Of a stretch of DNA of 64,000 bases, positions 51,601-59,020 are shown in pieces (position 1 is the stretch's first letter; each line of letters starts with the position of its first letter). This stretch comes from Bacteroidia bacterium (lineage in GTDB: Bacteria; Bacteroidota; Bacteroidia; J057): contig JAWPMV010000001.1 of assembly GCA_033391075.1 (NCBI GenBank), positions 5,704,001 to 5,768,000 of the forward strand, in the 5' to 3' direction. Under the pieces are notes generated by a model. That model was not told the DNA's origin. It saw only the letters and a program-made list of their open reading frames with translations, and did not search any database. The translations under genes were made by a program, and so were the position numbers.

Positions 51601-53975
51601 TTGATAGAAATGTCATCTATCGCCATATCACCCGTAAATCCATTTCCTCTGGTTCCTACGAAACGAAGCTGAATAGTCTCACCTGCGAAAGAAGTCAAAT
51701 CCGCAATCGCTTCCAGATAGGGATCACTTTGAATTTGCTGCTGTTGTCCAGTGGCCAGGAATACAGAAGTTTCTGTTCCATCAGCCTGTACAACTTTTGC
51801 TTCCAAAGATCCCATATCAGCACCATGCATATGGTACCAGAAAGAGAGCTTAGGCAAGCTGGCTCCAGAAAGATCAATACAATTGGTCGTCAGTGTATAG
51901 GTATCACCCTGTACACCACCAGAAGTTTCCGTATAGAAATATAGACCTGCACCTGTCATCAGGGTATGGTCCGTATTAGGTCCTGTTCCGGATGATCCTG
52001 TACCTCCCTGATCTACCAACCAACCTACTCCATTAGAAGCGCTGGTAGTAGTTACATCCCATCCTGTGGGAAGAGGTGCTCCAGGAATAAAGCTTTGGAG
52101 ATCCTCAAAGTATGGAAGGACATCAGGCGTAAAGTGTTCAACAGAAAAGCTGATCGTATCATTGAAACCATCCGTATCACCAGGAATGGTGAACCAGGCT
52201 CTTATATCATAAACAGCTGGTGTACTCAAATCAGCACCTGTAGTAAATGAATAGGTAGCAGTATCTCCAGCATTCAGGGTATTGCTGAATTGCTCGGATA
52301 CAGGCGTTCCTCCATTTACACTATAAGAAATAGGGAAATTGCTGATTGCAGTAGTACCCACATTTGTAAAACTAAGAGTCACAGTCTCTGCAGCTGAAAG
52401 GCCACAACCACTGTTTGGAGCACTGCTGCTAAGCATAGATCCATTGATCGGAGGAAGTTCAAGGATGTTGATGTTGTCAAAAGCAAATCCATCATCCTGT
52501 ACAGATCCATCTGATCCAAAGGCGATTCTCAATAGAACACTTGGCTGACCGCCTAGACCATCCAACAGATGCTCAGCGCGTACCCAGCCACCAGAACCAT
52601 TATTGGTGCTCACACGGCCAGACCAACCTTCTTGCTGTCCACCGGGATTACCATTGATTGTGTTGTCGGTATACCAATTATTTGGATCTCCAACAGCTCC
52701 TACATTCTGCCAGGTCTGTCCTGCATCTAAAGAAGATTGAAGGACAGCTCCATCCCAGCTAAATTCCGAGTTCCACCAAACGTCCATTCTTATCAATGGG
52801 TTTGTCAGGCTAGAGAAATCGAAACAGGGTCCATTGACCGCAGAGTTTTCATTGGCATTATAGGAACCAGAAAGGCCTCCATTTACCCAGGCATTCAAGC
52901 CGGAAGAAGCTCCCTGAATGGTTGACTTTTGGGGAGTGCCAAATGCCCAGGTACTATTCTGAGAATTCAGTACATCTGGTGTCCATCCTCCAAAACCTGC
53001 TTCAAAATCTTCGAAATAAGGGAAGGAGTTTACCAAAGGAATAGAAATGATGGTTGCTGAAACCGTATCATTCATATTCAGGGTATCCTGCGGACTAGTG
53101 GCAACTACCACCAGCGTATGCGAACCAGATACAGAAAGGTCCGCAGTAGCAGTAAAGGTGAAGTCAACGGTATCGCCAGGTGCGATCGGACCAGGGATGG
53201 CTTCCGGAGCACCGAAAGGACTGCCATCGAGTGAGAATGAAGCAACTGCGTTATTTAGCGCCAGAGCTCCCTGGTTGATTACCTGTACAGTTACTGCCTC
53301 TGAAGCAGTAAGTCCACAATCAGATTGTGGAGAAAGAAGAGAATTGGCAAGGACGTCTACATCCGGTGCCTGAAATAAAGCTACATCATCTATAGCCATA
53401 TCTCCTGTAAAGTCGCCTCCATGAATACTCACAAAGGAAACCTGTACATTCATCCCAACATAAGCAGTCAAGTCTATAATGGCCTGTCTGTAAGGCTCTG
53501 AGTCAGACTGCTGTTGTTGGCCACTCAAGGACCATACTGTAGAATCTGTAGTCCCGTCAAGAATATGTACCTCAAGGGTACCCATTCCAGCACCAAACAT
53601 ATGATACCAGAATGTAAGACGGGGTGCAGTAGTTCCTACCAGGTCTATACACGGAGAAGTGAGTGCGAACGTATCACCCAAAGCTGTAGGGGATGAAGTT
53701 TCCGTGTACATGTAAATACCGGCACTGGTTCCGGTTGTGTGGTCAGTAGCAGGGCCGGTACCACCAGATCCTGTACCTCCATTATCAACAAACCAGCCCA
53801 AAGAGCCAGTGTTGTTTGAAGTACGTGTCCAGTTTTGACCTACCGTTCCCGGGCTACCTGTTGTAAACGTTTCAAAGTCTTCCAAATAAGGGACAGTACT
53901 GTTGGGAGCACAAGGCTGCGCCATCAGTACAGAACCCAGAAGACATGACGCTAAAAAGGTAAGTAATTGCTTCAT
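45633..53975 (-). CDS. Giant modular cell-surface protein with T9SS sorting domain
   Basis: 2780 residues. Signal peptide MKQLLTFLASCLLGSVLMAQ. Then, to about residue 2080, seven alternating pairs: a MAM-like/choice-of-anchor J jelly-roll (opening PYFEDFE-like, closing D[DN][IV]) and a CARDB-like Ig module (opening S-x2-CGL, closing D-x-F-NDT). The jelly-rolls come in two subtypes, odd (GDMAIDDV) and even (DGxAFDNI). After that come an Ig-like module (about 2080-2165), a beta-rich module (to about 2325), four DLGPD-x-C-x-LDAGN-type repeats (about 2330-2600), a PKD domain (about 2605-2690, WDFGDG) and the C-terminal type A T9SS sorting domain (YPNPTTEDFYVEL ... GVYLVRISDG). It is exported by T9SS and attached to or released from the surface; an adhesin or gliding-related role is likely. 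Confidence 0.88.
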   Translation of the reverse strand: MKQLLTFLASCLLGSVLMAQPCAPNSTVPYLEDFETFTTGSPGTVGQNWTRTSNNTGSLGWFVDNGGTGSGGTGPATDHTTGTSAGIYMYTETSSPTALGDTFALTSPCIDLVGTTAPRLTFWYHMFGAGMGTLEVHILDGTTDSTVWSLSGQQQQSDSEPYRQAIIDLTAYVGMNVQVSFVSIHGGDFTGDMAIDDVALFQAPDVDVLANSLLSPQSDCGLTASEAVTVQVINQGALALNNAVASFSLDGSPFGAPEAIPGPIAPGDTVDFTFTATADLSVSGSHTLVVVATSPQDTLNMNDTVSATIISIPLVNSFPYFEDFEAGFGGWTPDVLNSQNSTWAFGTPQKSTIQGASSGLNAWVNGGLSGSYNANENSAVNGPCFDFSSLTNPLIRMDVWWNSEFSWDGAVLQSSLDAGQTWQNVGAVGDPNNWYTDNTINGNPGGQQEGWSGRVSTNNGSGGWVRAEHLLDGLGGQPSVLLRIAFGSDGSVQDDGFAFDNINILELPPINGSMLSSSAPNSGCGLSAAETVTLSFTNVGTTAISNFPISYSVNGGTPVSEQFSNTLNAGDTATYSFTTGADLSTPAVYDIRAWFTIPGDTDGFNDTISFSVEHFTPDVLPYFEDLQSFIPGAPLPTGWDVTTTSASNGVGWLVDQGGTGSSGTGPNTDHTLMTGAGLYFYTETSGGVQGDTYTLTTNCIDLSGASLPKLSFWYHMHGADMGSLEAKVVQADGTETSVFLATGQQQQIQSDPYLEAIADLTSFAGETIQLRFVGTRGNGFTGDMAIDDISIKEPAPIDALADEVLAPLSGCALTANEAVSVSVVNFGSSPLANTVASFSVDGGAFTTPETIPTTIAPGDTLAYTFTATADLSAPGFHDITIVTTSVTPADTLNQNDTVRLSLITYPQVATFPYSEDFENGEGGWLAGGVNNSWTFGTPAKSVIQGASSGVNAWVTGGLATGDYNANEQSWVVSPCFDFSGLSSASISLDIWWEIFFSTDGAVLQSSIDGGQSWQNVGAFGDPNNWFSDNTIDAQPGGSSEGWSGTTGFGGGPGQWVTARHNLDGLAGESQVILRMAFGSGAFSQTDGMAFDNVNIFQGPPVDMRAEAILSPLGSSCFSGTEDVIVQLINKGSLTLDFSTDNTTVGVNISGPNPQSLSSVISAGSLNPDDTLDYTITVPADLTTPGIYTLTAYVAAPGDTLSGNDTTASVTLQSIPLQLGTLTEDFENFDPVTNNGWVITNPTPFVGWRPDQAGTGSSGTGPAVDLTLGTAAGTYFYTETSGGGQGDTYSFLSPCVDLSVNPDPKLAFGWHMFGADMGTLEVHIITPTLDTIVFTRSGPFQTADTDPWETDTVDLNFVGTETIQIEFVGVRGNGFTGDMAIDDVKIILFSPEDVEPTALIQPTSDCGLADTSIVEISYSNVGPDTIIGVDLSYNINGGTYITETVGDTIAPGATITHTFATRADLSAAGTYDIGVVTNAANDINKFNDTVSYVIDSRPVVSSYPYVEDFESGNGGWSSDGTNNSWAFGTPAKNTIVGASSGVNAWVTGGLGTGSYNASENSFLLGPCFDFSTLDSPTVFLDVWWNAEFSWDGAALQTSIDDGASWQTIGNVGDPDNWYTDNTINGSPGGQPQGWSGRDISGNGSGGWVTAQNRLFGLGGQPKVLMRIAFGSDGSVQDDGVAFDNIKITGLIDQDAGATTLLYPLGECGLTANDSIVVGVSNLGRDTLNGPFTFNYILNGGTQQSITINDQILPNRGIPVVISNVDLSPPGPYTLKAWPSGINGDANNFNDTLSVTIESSPGGPLPISDNFNNYPDGEEIFADLVNDQFADLPWEVNFNGTGSTNTGPSDDVTGGGGYIYMEASGSADSDQARLSTGCLDLTTATNPKLFYSYHMYGSSIGFLSIDGETAAGQTNLGLLIGEQQFDSNDPWITDTIDLAPFIGQTINITFTGQITADPTGTTFRGDIALDNIEIRELLANDVGVTNILAPTGEDCGNDSTIIEVEIVNYGTNAQSNFPVSANISGGTVATVNGNFNGTLDAGDTATMVIGGFNSNTGGVMTISAFTGLGSDQFFGNNTAVGVAVFAVSPEAPLAVNDSVCFTDTAMFDLAVTGIADEFYWYDSITGGNLIATGTSYQTPMLTSSINYYVEARSFRPQQLETSLNELFNAQDGSMFDLTAIGGPIEVDSFDINIDGAPGPTINVEVYYLDSSYTTSYDGVSITNPNDWTLLGTTSVVSAGEGNATRVPVGGLAIPEGSTYGIYLTATGISGLTHDFGTSNYGGPGLNLSAGISVAYPFGGASNNQVLTNRSFSGRVYYQNLGCSSDRTPVSGTILPVPPVDLGPDGIECEGFLLDASNPTFVSYDWGNNITTPTLRADTTGSYVVNIVDIFGCTASDTAVLIINDAPDVDLGPDRTECNMVTLDAGNPGASYIWSVAGQFAQTLDVDQSGTYSVTVNQLGCETTDSVNVTILPGPVVDLGADREACDPITLDAGNVGSTFLWSTGESSQTIMVMPPPTGTSDTISVTVTTANGCDDSGQIIITGGTEPVVDLGMDQVACDSVVLDAGNAGATFLWSSGGTAQTETIRQSGSITVIVAEANGCSATDTVDVTVNTIPTADFTFNAPNYLFTYDFTNSSTGGVDSVLWDFGDGAGTSTDLNPSYTYGLAGAFEVTLIVYNDCGTDTTKQVLAGVAIDEEFNAMISVYPNPTTEDFYVELNGFDFQADKLTIEVTDTRGRKVFQHVEENIFGLYRQRVDLTRHAEGVYLVRISDGERTAYKRIMKE

Positions 53976-54291
53976 GTTAGGTTCTTATTAAAGTAAGCAG
54001 ATCAACTAAAATACAACTACCCCTTCTAAAATCAAATTTTTGGAAAGGCACGAATCCGGCACATTAGGGCATTTTTTTCTTACGCCAATCGTCAAAAGCC
54101 CAATTTTTGGACTCATTTAAGCGGGTAAGAAATTTGGAAAAAATGTCGACTTTTCGATTTAGCCGGACTTAAACACTTGTTAATGAAGGAATTCCCCTTT
54201 CGAATCGAGGTGAGCTTCTAAGAAGACAGCAAGTAGGAAGATAGCTCTGTGTATAGGGAAAAATGCGAGAAAGGATTGTGGAAATCTTTTC
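53976..54291. other. Gap upstream of the giant gene, with no clear signal
   Basis: 316 bases between the histidine kinase stop and the start of the giant gene. It is AT-rich and should contain the giant gene's promoter, but no exact TAnnTTTG was found on the reverse strand. I see no ORF, terminator or repeat worth naming. Confidence 0.5.
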
Positions 54292-55239
54292 TTAATGATC
54301 TGAAGTCATTTTAAGGGAGAAGCTAAAAACGGTTCCTGTTCCGGGACTGCTTTCAACTGTAATTTGCTCTCCGTGGAGTTTGAGTAAGTGCTTGCAGATA
54401 GCCAGCCCAAGGCCCGTTCCCCCCTTATCTCTTGAGCGACTTTTGTCCACTCGATAAAACCTGCGGAAGATCTTGTCCAGGTGTTCCTGATCTATCCCTT
54501 TTCCTTCATCAGCCACACTTACATACATCTTATTTTCTTCCGAGGTAAGGGCTACCTGGATCTCTCCTTCTGAATCACCATATTTGATGGCATTGTCAAC
54601 CAGATTTGTGAGTACCTGGAGAATTCTCTCACGATCTGCCAAAACATATGTGTCTTCATGCCCATTGCTCACAAGTCGAAAAGATATATTTCTATTTTTC
54701 TTGGTGAATTTATATTCTAAAGATTCGATGACATCGATGATCAACTCATAGATTCTGAACTTTCGAATCCTCATTTCCATCTCCCCCGACTCTGCCTGTG
54801 TAATGATCAACAAATCCTCCACAAGACTGGAAAGCCGATCCGCATTTCGCATGGCTTTCTTCAGGAATTTCATCTTCACTTTCTCATCATCAATCGCTCC
54901 ATCCATCAGGGTATGGATAAATCCCTGAACTGCAAAAATAGGGGTCTTTAACTCATGCGACACTTCTCCCAAAAACTCGCGCCTATAGGTTTCCAGGTCT
55001 TTAAGCTTCTTTATTTCCCGCTGATTGACCAGCTGCAATGACTTCAGTCGGCGGTATACCAACCACTCGAGGGTCATCACCAGACTCAGAAAAGTAACAA
55101 ATAAGAATAGCAGTATCTCTCCGAAAGAATCTGCAAAATTCCAATCGCTGGCAGCGGACCTGATAAATACGTAAAATATGGTGAGCCCAATGCTCAAATA
55201 GAGGGAGACGAGTATAGAGGAAGGGAGTTTAGATTTCAT
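54292..55239 (-). CDS. Two-component sensor histidine kinase (PhoR-like)
   Basis: 315 residues. Two membrane segments (about 8-28 and 40-62) enclose a short periplasmic loop, so the input is probably membrane-derived or small. The H-box is F-L-G-E-V-S-H95-E-L-K-T-P, followed by HisKA and HATPase_c with the N-box LTNLVDNAIKYG, the G1 box VADEGKGI and the G2 box GGTGLGLAICKHL. The start overlaps the response-regulator stop by four bases, so the pair is cotranscribed. The short periplasmic loop and this pairing resemble PhoR, but the signal is unproven. Confidence 0.92.
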   Translation of the reverse strand: MKSKLPSSILVSLYLSIGLTIFYVFIRSAASDWNFADSFGEILLFLFVTFLSLVMTLEWLVYRRLKSLQLVNQREIKKLKDLETYRREFLGEVSHELKTPIFAVQGFIHTLMDGAIDDEKVKMKFLKKAMRNADRLSSLVEDLLIITQAESGEMEMRIRKFRIYELIIDVIESLEYKFTKKNRNISFRLVSNGHEDTYVLADRERILQVLTNLVDNAIKYGDSEGEIQVALTSEENKMYVSVADEGKGIDQEHLDKIFRRFYRVDKSRSRDKGGTGLGLAICKHLLKLHGEQITVESSPGTGTVFSFSLKMTSDH

Positions 55240-55916
55240 TTCTCTTTGGCGAATTTATACCCAACACCTTTAACCGTTTGAATATAGCCTTCACCTATTT
55301 TTTCTCTCAGCTTGCGTATGTGAACATCAATGGTGCGATCTACCACATATACATCCCCCCAAATCTTTTCCAGCAATTTCTCCCGGCGAAAAACTTTGCC
55401 GGGTTTGGAAGCGAGAAAATACAGCAATTCAAATTCCTTTCGGGGTAAATTGAAAATCTCATTTCCACGCCTCACGATATATTCATCTCTTATGATCTCC
55501 AAATCCTTTACATTCAACAAATCCTGCTCATCCGTAAAAGTCTGATCCCTTCTGAGAATAGCTTTGATCCGTGAAAGTAAAACACGTGGTTTGATCGGCT
55601 TGGCTATATAATCATCTGCCCCTGCATCAAAACCCGCAAGCTCTGAATACTCTTCAGCTCTTGCAGTTAGGAATACAATAAACGTTCCTTTCAACTCAGG
55701 AAGCTCTCGCAGTCTTCGACATGTTTCGATCCCATCCATCTGAGGCATCATGATGTCAAGTAAAACCATATTGGGTTTTTCAGTCTTTGCCATTGAGATA
55801 GCTTCTTCACCATCCATCGCAGACAAGACTTCATATCCCTCTTTTTCAAGGTTATACTCTAAAAGATCTAAAATGTCCTTTTCGTCATCGACGATTAGCA
55901 CTTTGTTACGTGCCAT
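55236..55916 (-). CDS. OmpR/PhoB-family response regulator
   Basis: 226 residues. Receiver domain 1-120 with phospho-acceptor Asp54 in LLDIMMPQMDG, acidic pocket Asp10/Asp11 and Lys106 in AKPIK. The C-terminal winged helix (about 130-225) has the recognition region RREKLLEKIWGDVYVVDRTIDVHIRKLREKI and the trans-activation pattern GYIQTVKGVGYKF. It is the partner of the overlapping histidine kinase gene. The 560-base region upstream should contain the promoter and possibly its own binding sites. Confidence 0.94.
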   Translation of the reverse strand: MARNKVLIVDDEKDILDLLEYNLEKEGYEVLSAMDGEEAISMAKTEKPNMVLLDIMMPQMDGIETCRRLRELPELKGTFIVFLTARAEEYSELAGFDAGADDYIAKPIKPRVLLSRIKAILRRDQTFTDEQDLLNVKDLEIIRDEYIVRRGNEIFNLPRKEFELLYFLASKPGKVFRREKLLEKIWGDVYVVDRTIDVHIRKLREKIGEGYIQTVKGVGYKFAKEK

Positions 55917-56476
55917 AAATATTCAATTACCTTTCGAATGAGTGGCAATATAAAGAATCCTGAGGGTATTCTGATTTTTTTACCAAAAATCTTTAACAAG
56001 ACTAAATTTCTGTACAAGTAGGGAGAAAACAGACTCCTGTAAGCTTGTCCTAACTCCAATAGGAATAAAGCAGGACTACATGAATGGCTTTTACAGACTT
56101 GCCAAATTAATGTGAGGAATCTTTAGCCTTCTTTTATCTCCAAAATTTTACATGCTTTCATCAGAGATATCTCCCTCCATTCTATCACTTTTCGAAGAAG
56201 GATATGTTATAAATTGAACTCAAGTCTAAAGTCTGCAGCTTTTTTTTCGCTTTAATGAGGGTAAGATTTTCTTATCCTAAGGAAAATTTATCCCACAAAT
56301 CTATTTTCAGCGCACAGGAATGAAAGCTCTCCTTAAAAATTAGGCGTTAAGATTAGTTCATTTTATGAATTTTTTTGCCCGTAAATATATTTTAGCTTGA
56401 AATTCGATAAACTAACAGAGCTGAAATATATTGGGATATTACAGATCGTTCTTACAGAATATCACTTACCTCATCC
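55917..56476. other. 560-base divergent regulatory gap between two signalling units
   Basis: It separates the leftward response regulator from the rightward PAS kinase. It contains a short hairpin (GGGTAAGA-TTT-TCTTATCC, 56259-56277) and a -7-like TATATTTT near 56388. A 27-codon ORF on the plus strand from about 55939 has no distinguishing features. I see no gene, repeat or tRNA. Confidence 0.5.
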
Positions 56477-58066
56477 ATGGATAAACATCAAGAACATGCT
56501 TTACTCGCTCCAACATCCGTAGAAAGGAGATCTGATTTTAACAGCAAAAAAAATGTGAAAGCAATCTCTGAATATTCTAAAACGGCCCTTTACCAGGAAT
56601 ACAGAGAAAGTAGGATAAAAGAAAGCAGGCTGGGATTTATCCTTGATCAATGCGAGGAAATGATTCTAGCCCTGGATTCCCAAAACCAGATCATCTTCCT
56701 CAACAGAGGTTTTAAAGAACATTTTCAAAGTCGTTTTTCCATTTCCCTACTAGAAGGAAGTCATTTCCCTGATGCCTTAAAAGGCAAGCTAAAGTCCTAT
56801 TGGGAGGATTTATTGAAACGAGCAAAAAACGGGATAAATTTTGAAGATCAGATCAAGCTGGAAGTCAAAGAAGTTGGTTTCCAATATCGATCCCGTTTTG
56901 TAGCTGAAAAGGACAATGAAGGTAAGCTAAAGGAATCATGGTTTTTCCTTAAAGATATCACCGCAGAGGCTGAAGAACTGGAACAGGTATATAAGAAGCA
57001 ATCGATGTTTGAGTCGATAAGCAATAGCGTACAGGAAGGGATTTTCAGAAGCAGCCGGGATGAGGGGATTATTTATGTAAATCTGGCATTTGCCCGGATG
57101 TTTGGCTACGATACGGTAGAGGAAATATTGACGATAAATCCCTCAAAACTTTATATGAATCCGGATCGCCGCAATGATTTTGTGAGGATCGTTCAGGAGC
57201 ATGGTTCCTTTTTTAATGAGGAAGTAGAATTTAGACGTAAAGATGGAACTTCTTTCTGGGGGTTGATTTCCTCAGTCCCTTCTTATGATCAATATGGGAA
57301 AAGATATCATGACGGAGCTATCAGAGATGTAACTCAGTTAAAAGAAGTTGAAAGAAGCCTGAAAGAGAATTTCGAAGAGTTGCAGAAGGTGAATCGGGAG
57401 TTGGATCGCTTTGTATATAGTACGTCCCATGATTTACGGGCTCCCCTGGTTTCCATTGCAGGACTCATCAATATCACCCGCATCGAAACCGATGAAAATC
57501 TCAGGCAAAAATACCTGGGCTTGATGGATAACAGCATCCAAAAACTGGATGACTTTATCAAAGACATCATTGGATACAGCCGCAATTCTCGCCTGGAACT
57601 CAAGTTTGAAGAAGTAAATTTCCAGGAATTACTGGAAGATACTTTTGAATCCCTTAGTCCCAAAGGCAGTAGCCGACCTATCAGGACGGCATTGAATATT
57701 GAAGGGAAGGCGGATTTTGTAACTGATCTCACACGCCTGAATACCATTTTCAACAATCTCCTATCTAATGCTTTCAGGTATCATGACCCAGAGAAAGAGG
57801 AATCATTTATTGAAGTGAATATCAAACTGGAAAGAGATGAAGTTCTCATTCAGGTGAAAGACAATGGAATAGGGATCGAAGAAAAATACCAGGATAAAAT
57901 TTTCCAGATGTTCTACCGAGCTACTCAGAAAAGTCAGGGTTCGGGTATCGGACTCTACATCGTAAAAGAAGCGGTAGAAAAACTGGGCGGGGAGATCTCC
58001 GTGGAGTCAGAAGCTGGCCTCGGAACCACCTTTAATCTAAGAATACCGAAGGGAGAGAAGGAGTAA
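56477..58066 (+). CDS. Cytoplasmic PAS-domain sensor histidine kinase
   Basis: 529 residues with no signal or membrane segment. Two PAS domains (about 52-165 and 175-300, the second with YVNLAFARMFGYDTVEEIL and the PAC segment GAIRDVTQLKEVE), a coiled-coil linker (about 300-312), then HisKA with the phospho-accepting His318 in YSTSHDLRAPLVSIAG and HATPase_c (NLLSNAFRYHD, VKDNGIGIEE, GSGIGLYIVKEA). No response regulator is adjacent on this strand, so its partner is elsewhere or is the divergent OmpR-type regulator. A cytoplasmic redox, small-molecule or oxygen signal is possible. Confidence 0.9.
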   Translation: MDKHQEHALLAPTSVERRSDFNSKKNVKAISEYSKTALYQEYRESRIKESRLGFILDQCEEMILALDSQNQIIFLNRGFKEHFQSRFSISLLEGSHFPDALKGKLKSYWEDLLKRAKNGINFEDQIKLEVKEVGFQYRSRFVAEKDNEGKLKESWFFLKDITAEAEELEQVYKKQSMFESISNSVQEGIFRSSRDEGIIYVNLAFARMFGYDTVEEILTINPSKLYMNPDRRNDFVRIVQEHGSFFNEEVEFRRKDGTSFWGLISSVPSYDQYGKRYHDGAIRDVTQLKEVERSLKENFEELQKVNRELDRFVYSTSHDLRAPLVSIAGLINITRIETDENLRQKYLGLMDNSIQKLDDFIKDIIGYSRNSRLELKFEEVNFQELLEDTFESLSPKGSSRPIRTALNIEGKADFVTDLTRLNTIFNNLLSNAFRYHDPEKEESFIEVNIKLERDEVLIQVKDNGIGIEEKYQDKIFQMFYRATQKSQGSGIGLYIVKEAVEKLGGEISVESEAGLGTTFNLRIPKGEKE

Positions 58067-58070
58067 GGAA

Positions 58071-58144
58071 GTGTTTTAGTGTTGTGGTGTTATCGTTTAT
58101 GTTTTTAAAGATTCAGGAACTAACGCACTACAACACTTCAAAAC
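58071..58144. repeat. GTGTT-type palindromic intergenic element, copy 3
   Basis: GTTTTAGTGTTGTGGTGTTA (from 58073) is opposed by TAACGCACTACAACACTTCA and AAAC (58121-58144). It lies exactly between the converging PAS kinase and pyrF genes, so it may also be a bidirectional transcription terminator. Confidence 0.6.
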
Positions 58145-58145
58145 C

Positions 58146-58955
58146 CTAGAGGTATCCCCGCATCGTCTTTTGAAGATGTCGGGCCTGATTAGCTGCTTCT
58201 TCAGCAAAATTATTGCCAGAACCCGCATAAATTATTCCACGACTGGAGTTAATCAACATCCCCTCACCGCTCTGATTTTTCCCATGACCACAGACAGCAT
58301 CCAGATCACCTCCCTGTGCTCCTACACCGGGTATGAGCAAATAACTATCAGGAATAATGCTACGGATATGGGCCAATGAATTTGCCTGGGTAGCTCCCAC
58401 AACGAAGCCCAGATGGCCTTCAGATTCTTCTCCCCATGTTTTGCCTTTTTTCAGGACTTTTTCGTAAAGGGCTTCTCCCTCTTCTTTATGATGTTGAAAA
58501 TCATGCGAACTGGGATTGGAAGTCAAAGCGAGCAGAAAAACCCATTTATCCTTAAATGAAAGAAAAGGACTCACAGAATCCTTGCCCATATAAGGAGCGA
58601 CCGTTACTCCATCAAAATCATAGGTTTCAAAAAAAGTTTTGGCGTACATACGAGAAGTATTGCCAATATCTCCCCGCTTGGCATCAGCCAGGGTAAAAAT
58701 ATCCTTTGGGATAATTTCCATCGTTTTGGCTAAACTGTCCCATCCTTTTGGCCCTAAAGATTCATAAAAGGCGATATTCGGCTTATAGGCAACCGCATAT
58801 TCATGGGTAGCTTCTATGATGGCTCGATTAAAAGCAAAAATTGGATCTGCTTCCTTTTTCAGGTGCTCTGGAATGCGATCCATATCTGTATCCAGTCCCA
58901 CACAAAGGAAAGAACCTTTCTTTCGTATCTGTTTGCTTAATTCTTCTGGGGTCAT
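58146..58955 (-). CDS. pyrF: Orotidine-5'-phosphate decarboxylase
   Basis: Final step of UMP synthesis. 269 residues from the ATG at 58955. The active-site motif is D91-A-K93-R-G-D96-I-G, and the further family features VGLDTD, AYKPNIAFYE and GVGAQGGD belong to the longer PyrF subfamily (type 2, related to the eukaryotic domain). A TTG seven codons upstream (58976) could extend it to 276 residues, but the ATG is preferred because MTPEELSKQIRKKGSFLCVGLD begins normally. It is divergent from the membrane-protein gene at 59021. Confidence 0.95.
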   Translation of the reverse strand: MTPEELSKQIRKKGSFLCVGLDTDMDRIPEHLKKEADPIFAFNRAIIEATHEYAVAYKPNIAFYESLGPKGWDSLAKTMEIIPKDIFTLADAKRGDIGNTSRMYAKTFFETYDFDGVTVAPYMGKDSVSPFLSFKDKWVFLLALTSNPSSHDFQHHKEEGEALYEKVLKKGKTWGEESEGHLGFVVGATQANSLAHIRSIIPDSYLLIPGVGAQGGDLDAVCGHGKNQSGEGMLINSSRGIIYAGSGNNFAEEAANQARHLQKTMRGYL

Positions 58956-59020
58956 TGTTGTACGCTTTGACTTCAACTGTTAACTTGCTCGGAACGAAAT
59001 CGCTGGGCAAATTACGCAAA

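Noticed and set aside
45633-53975. Many 60-150-codon ORFs on the plus strand inside the giant gene
   Set aside because: They are frame shadows of a repetitive coding sequence; none has a signal, family match or independent start context.
58841-59020. Long N-terminal extension of the membrane protein at 59021
   Set aside because: The extra 60 codons are antisense to pyrF and lack a start better than TTG.
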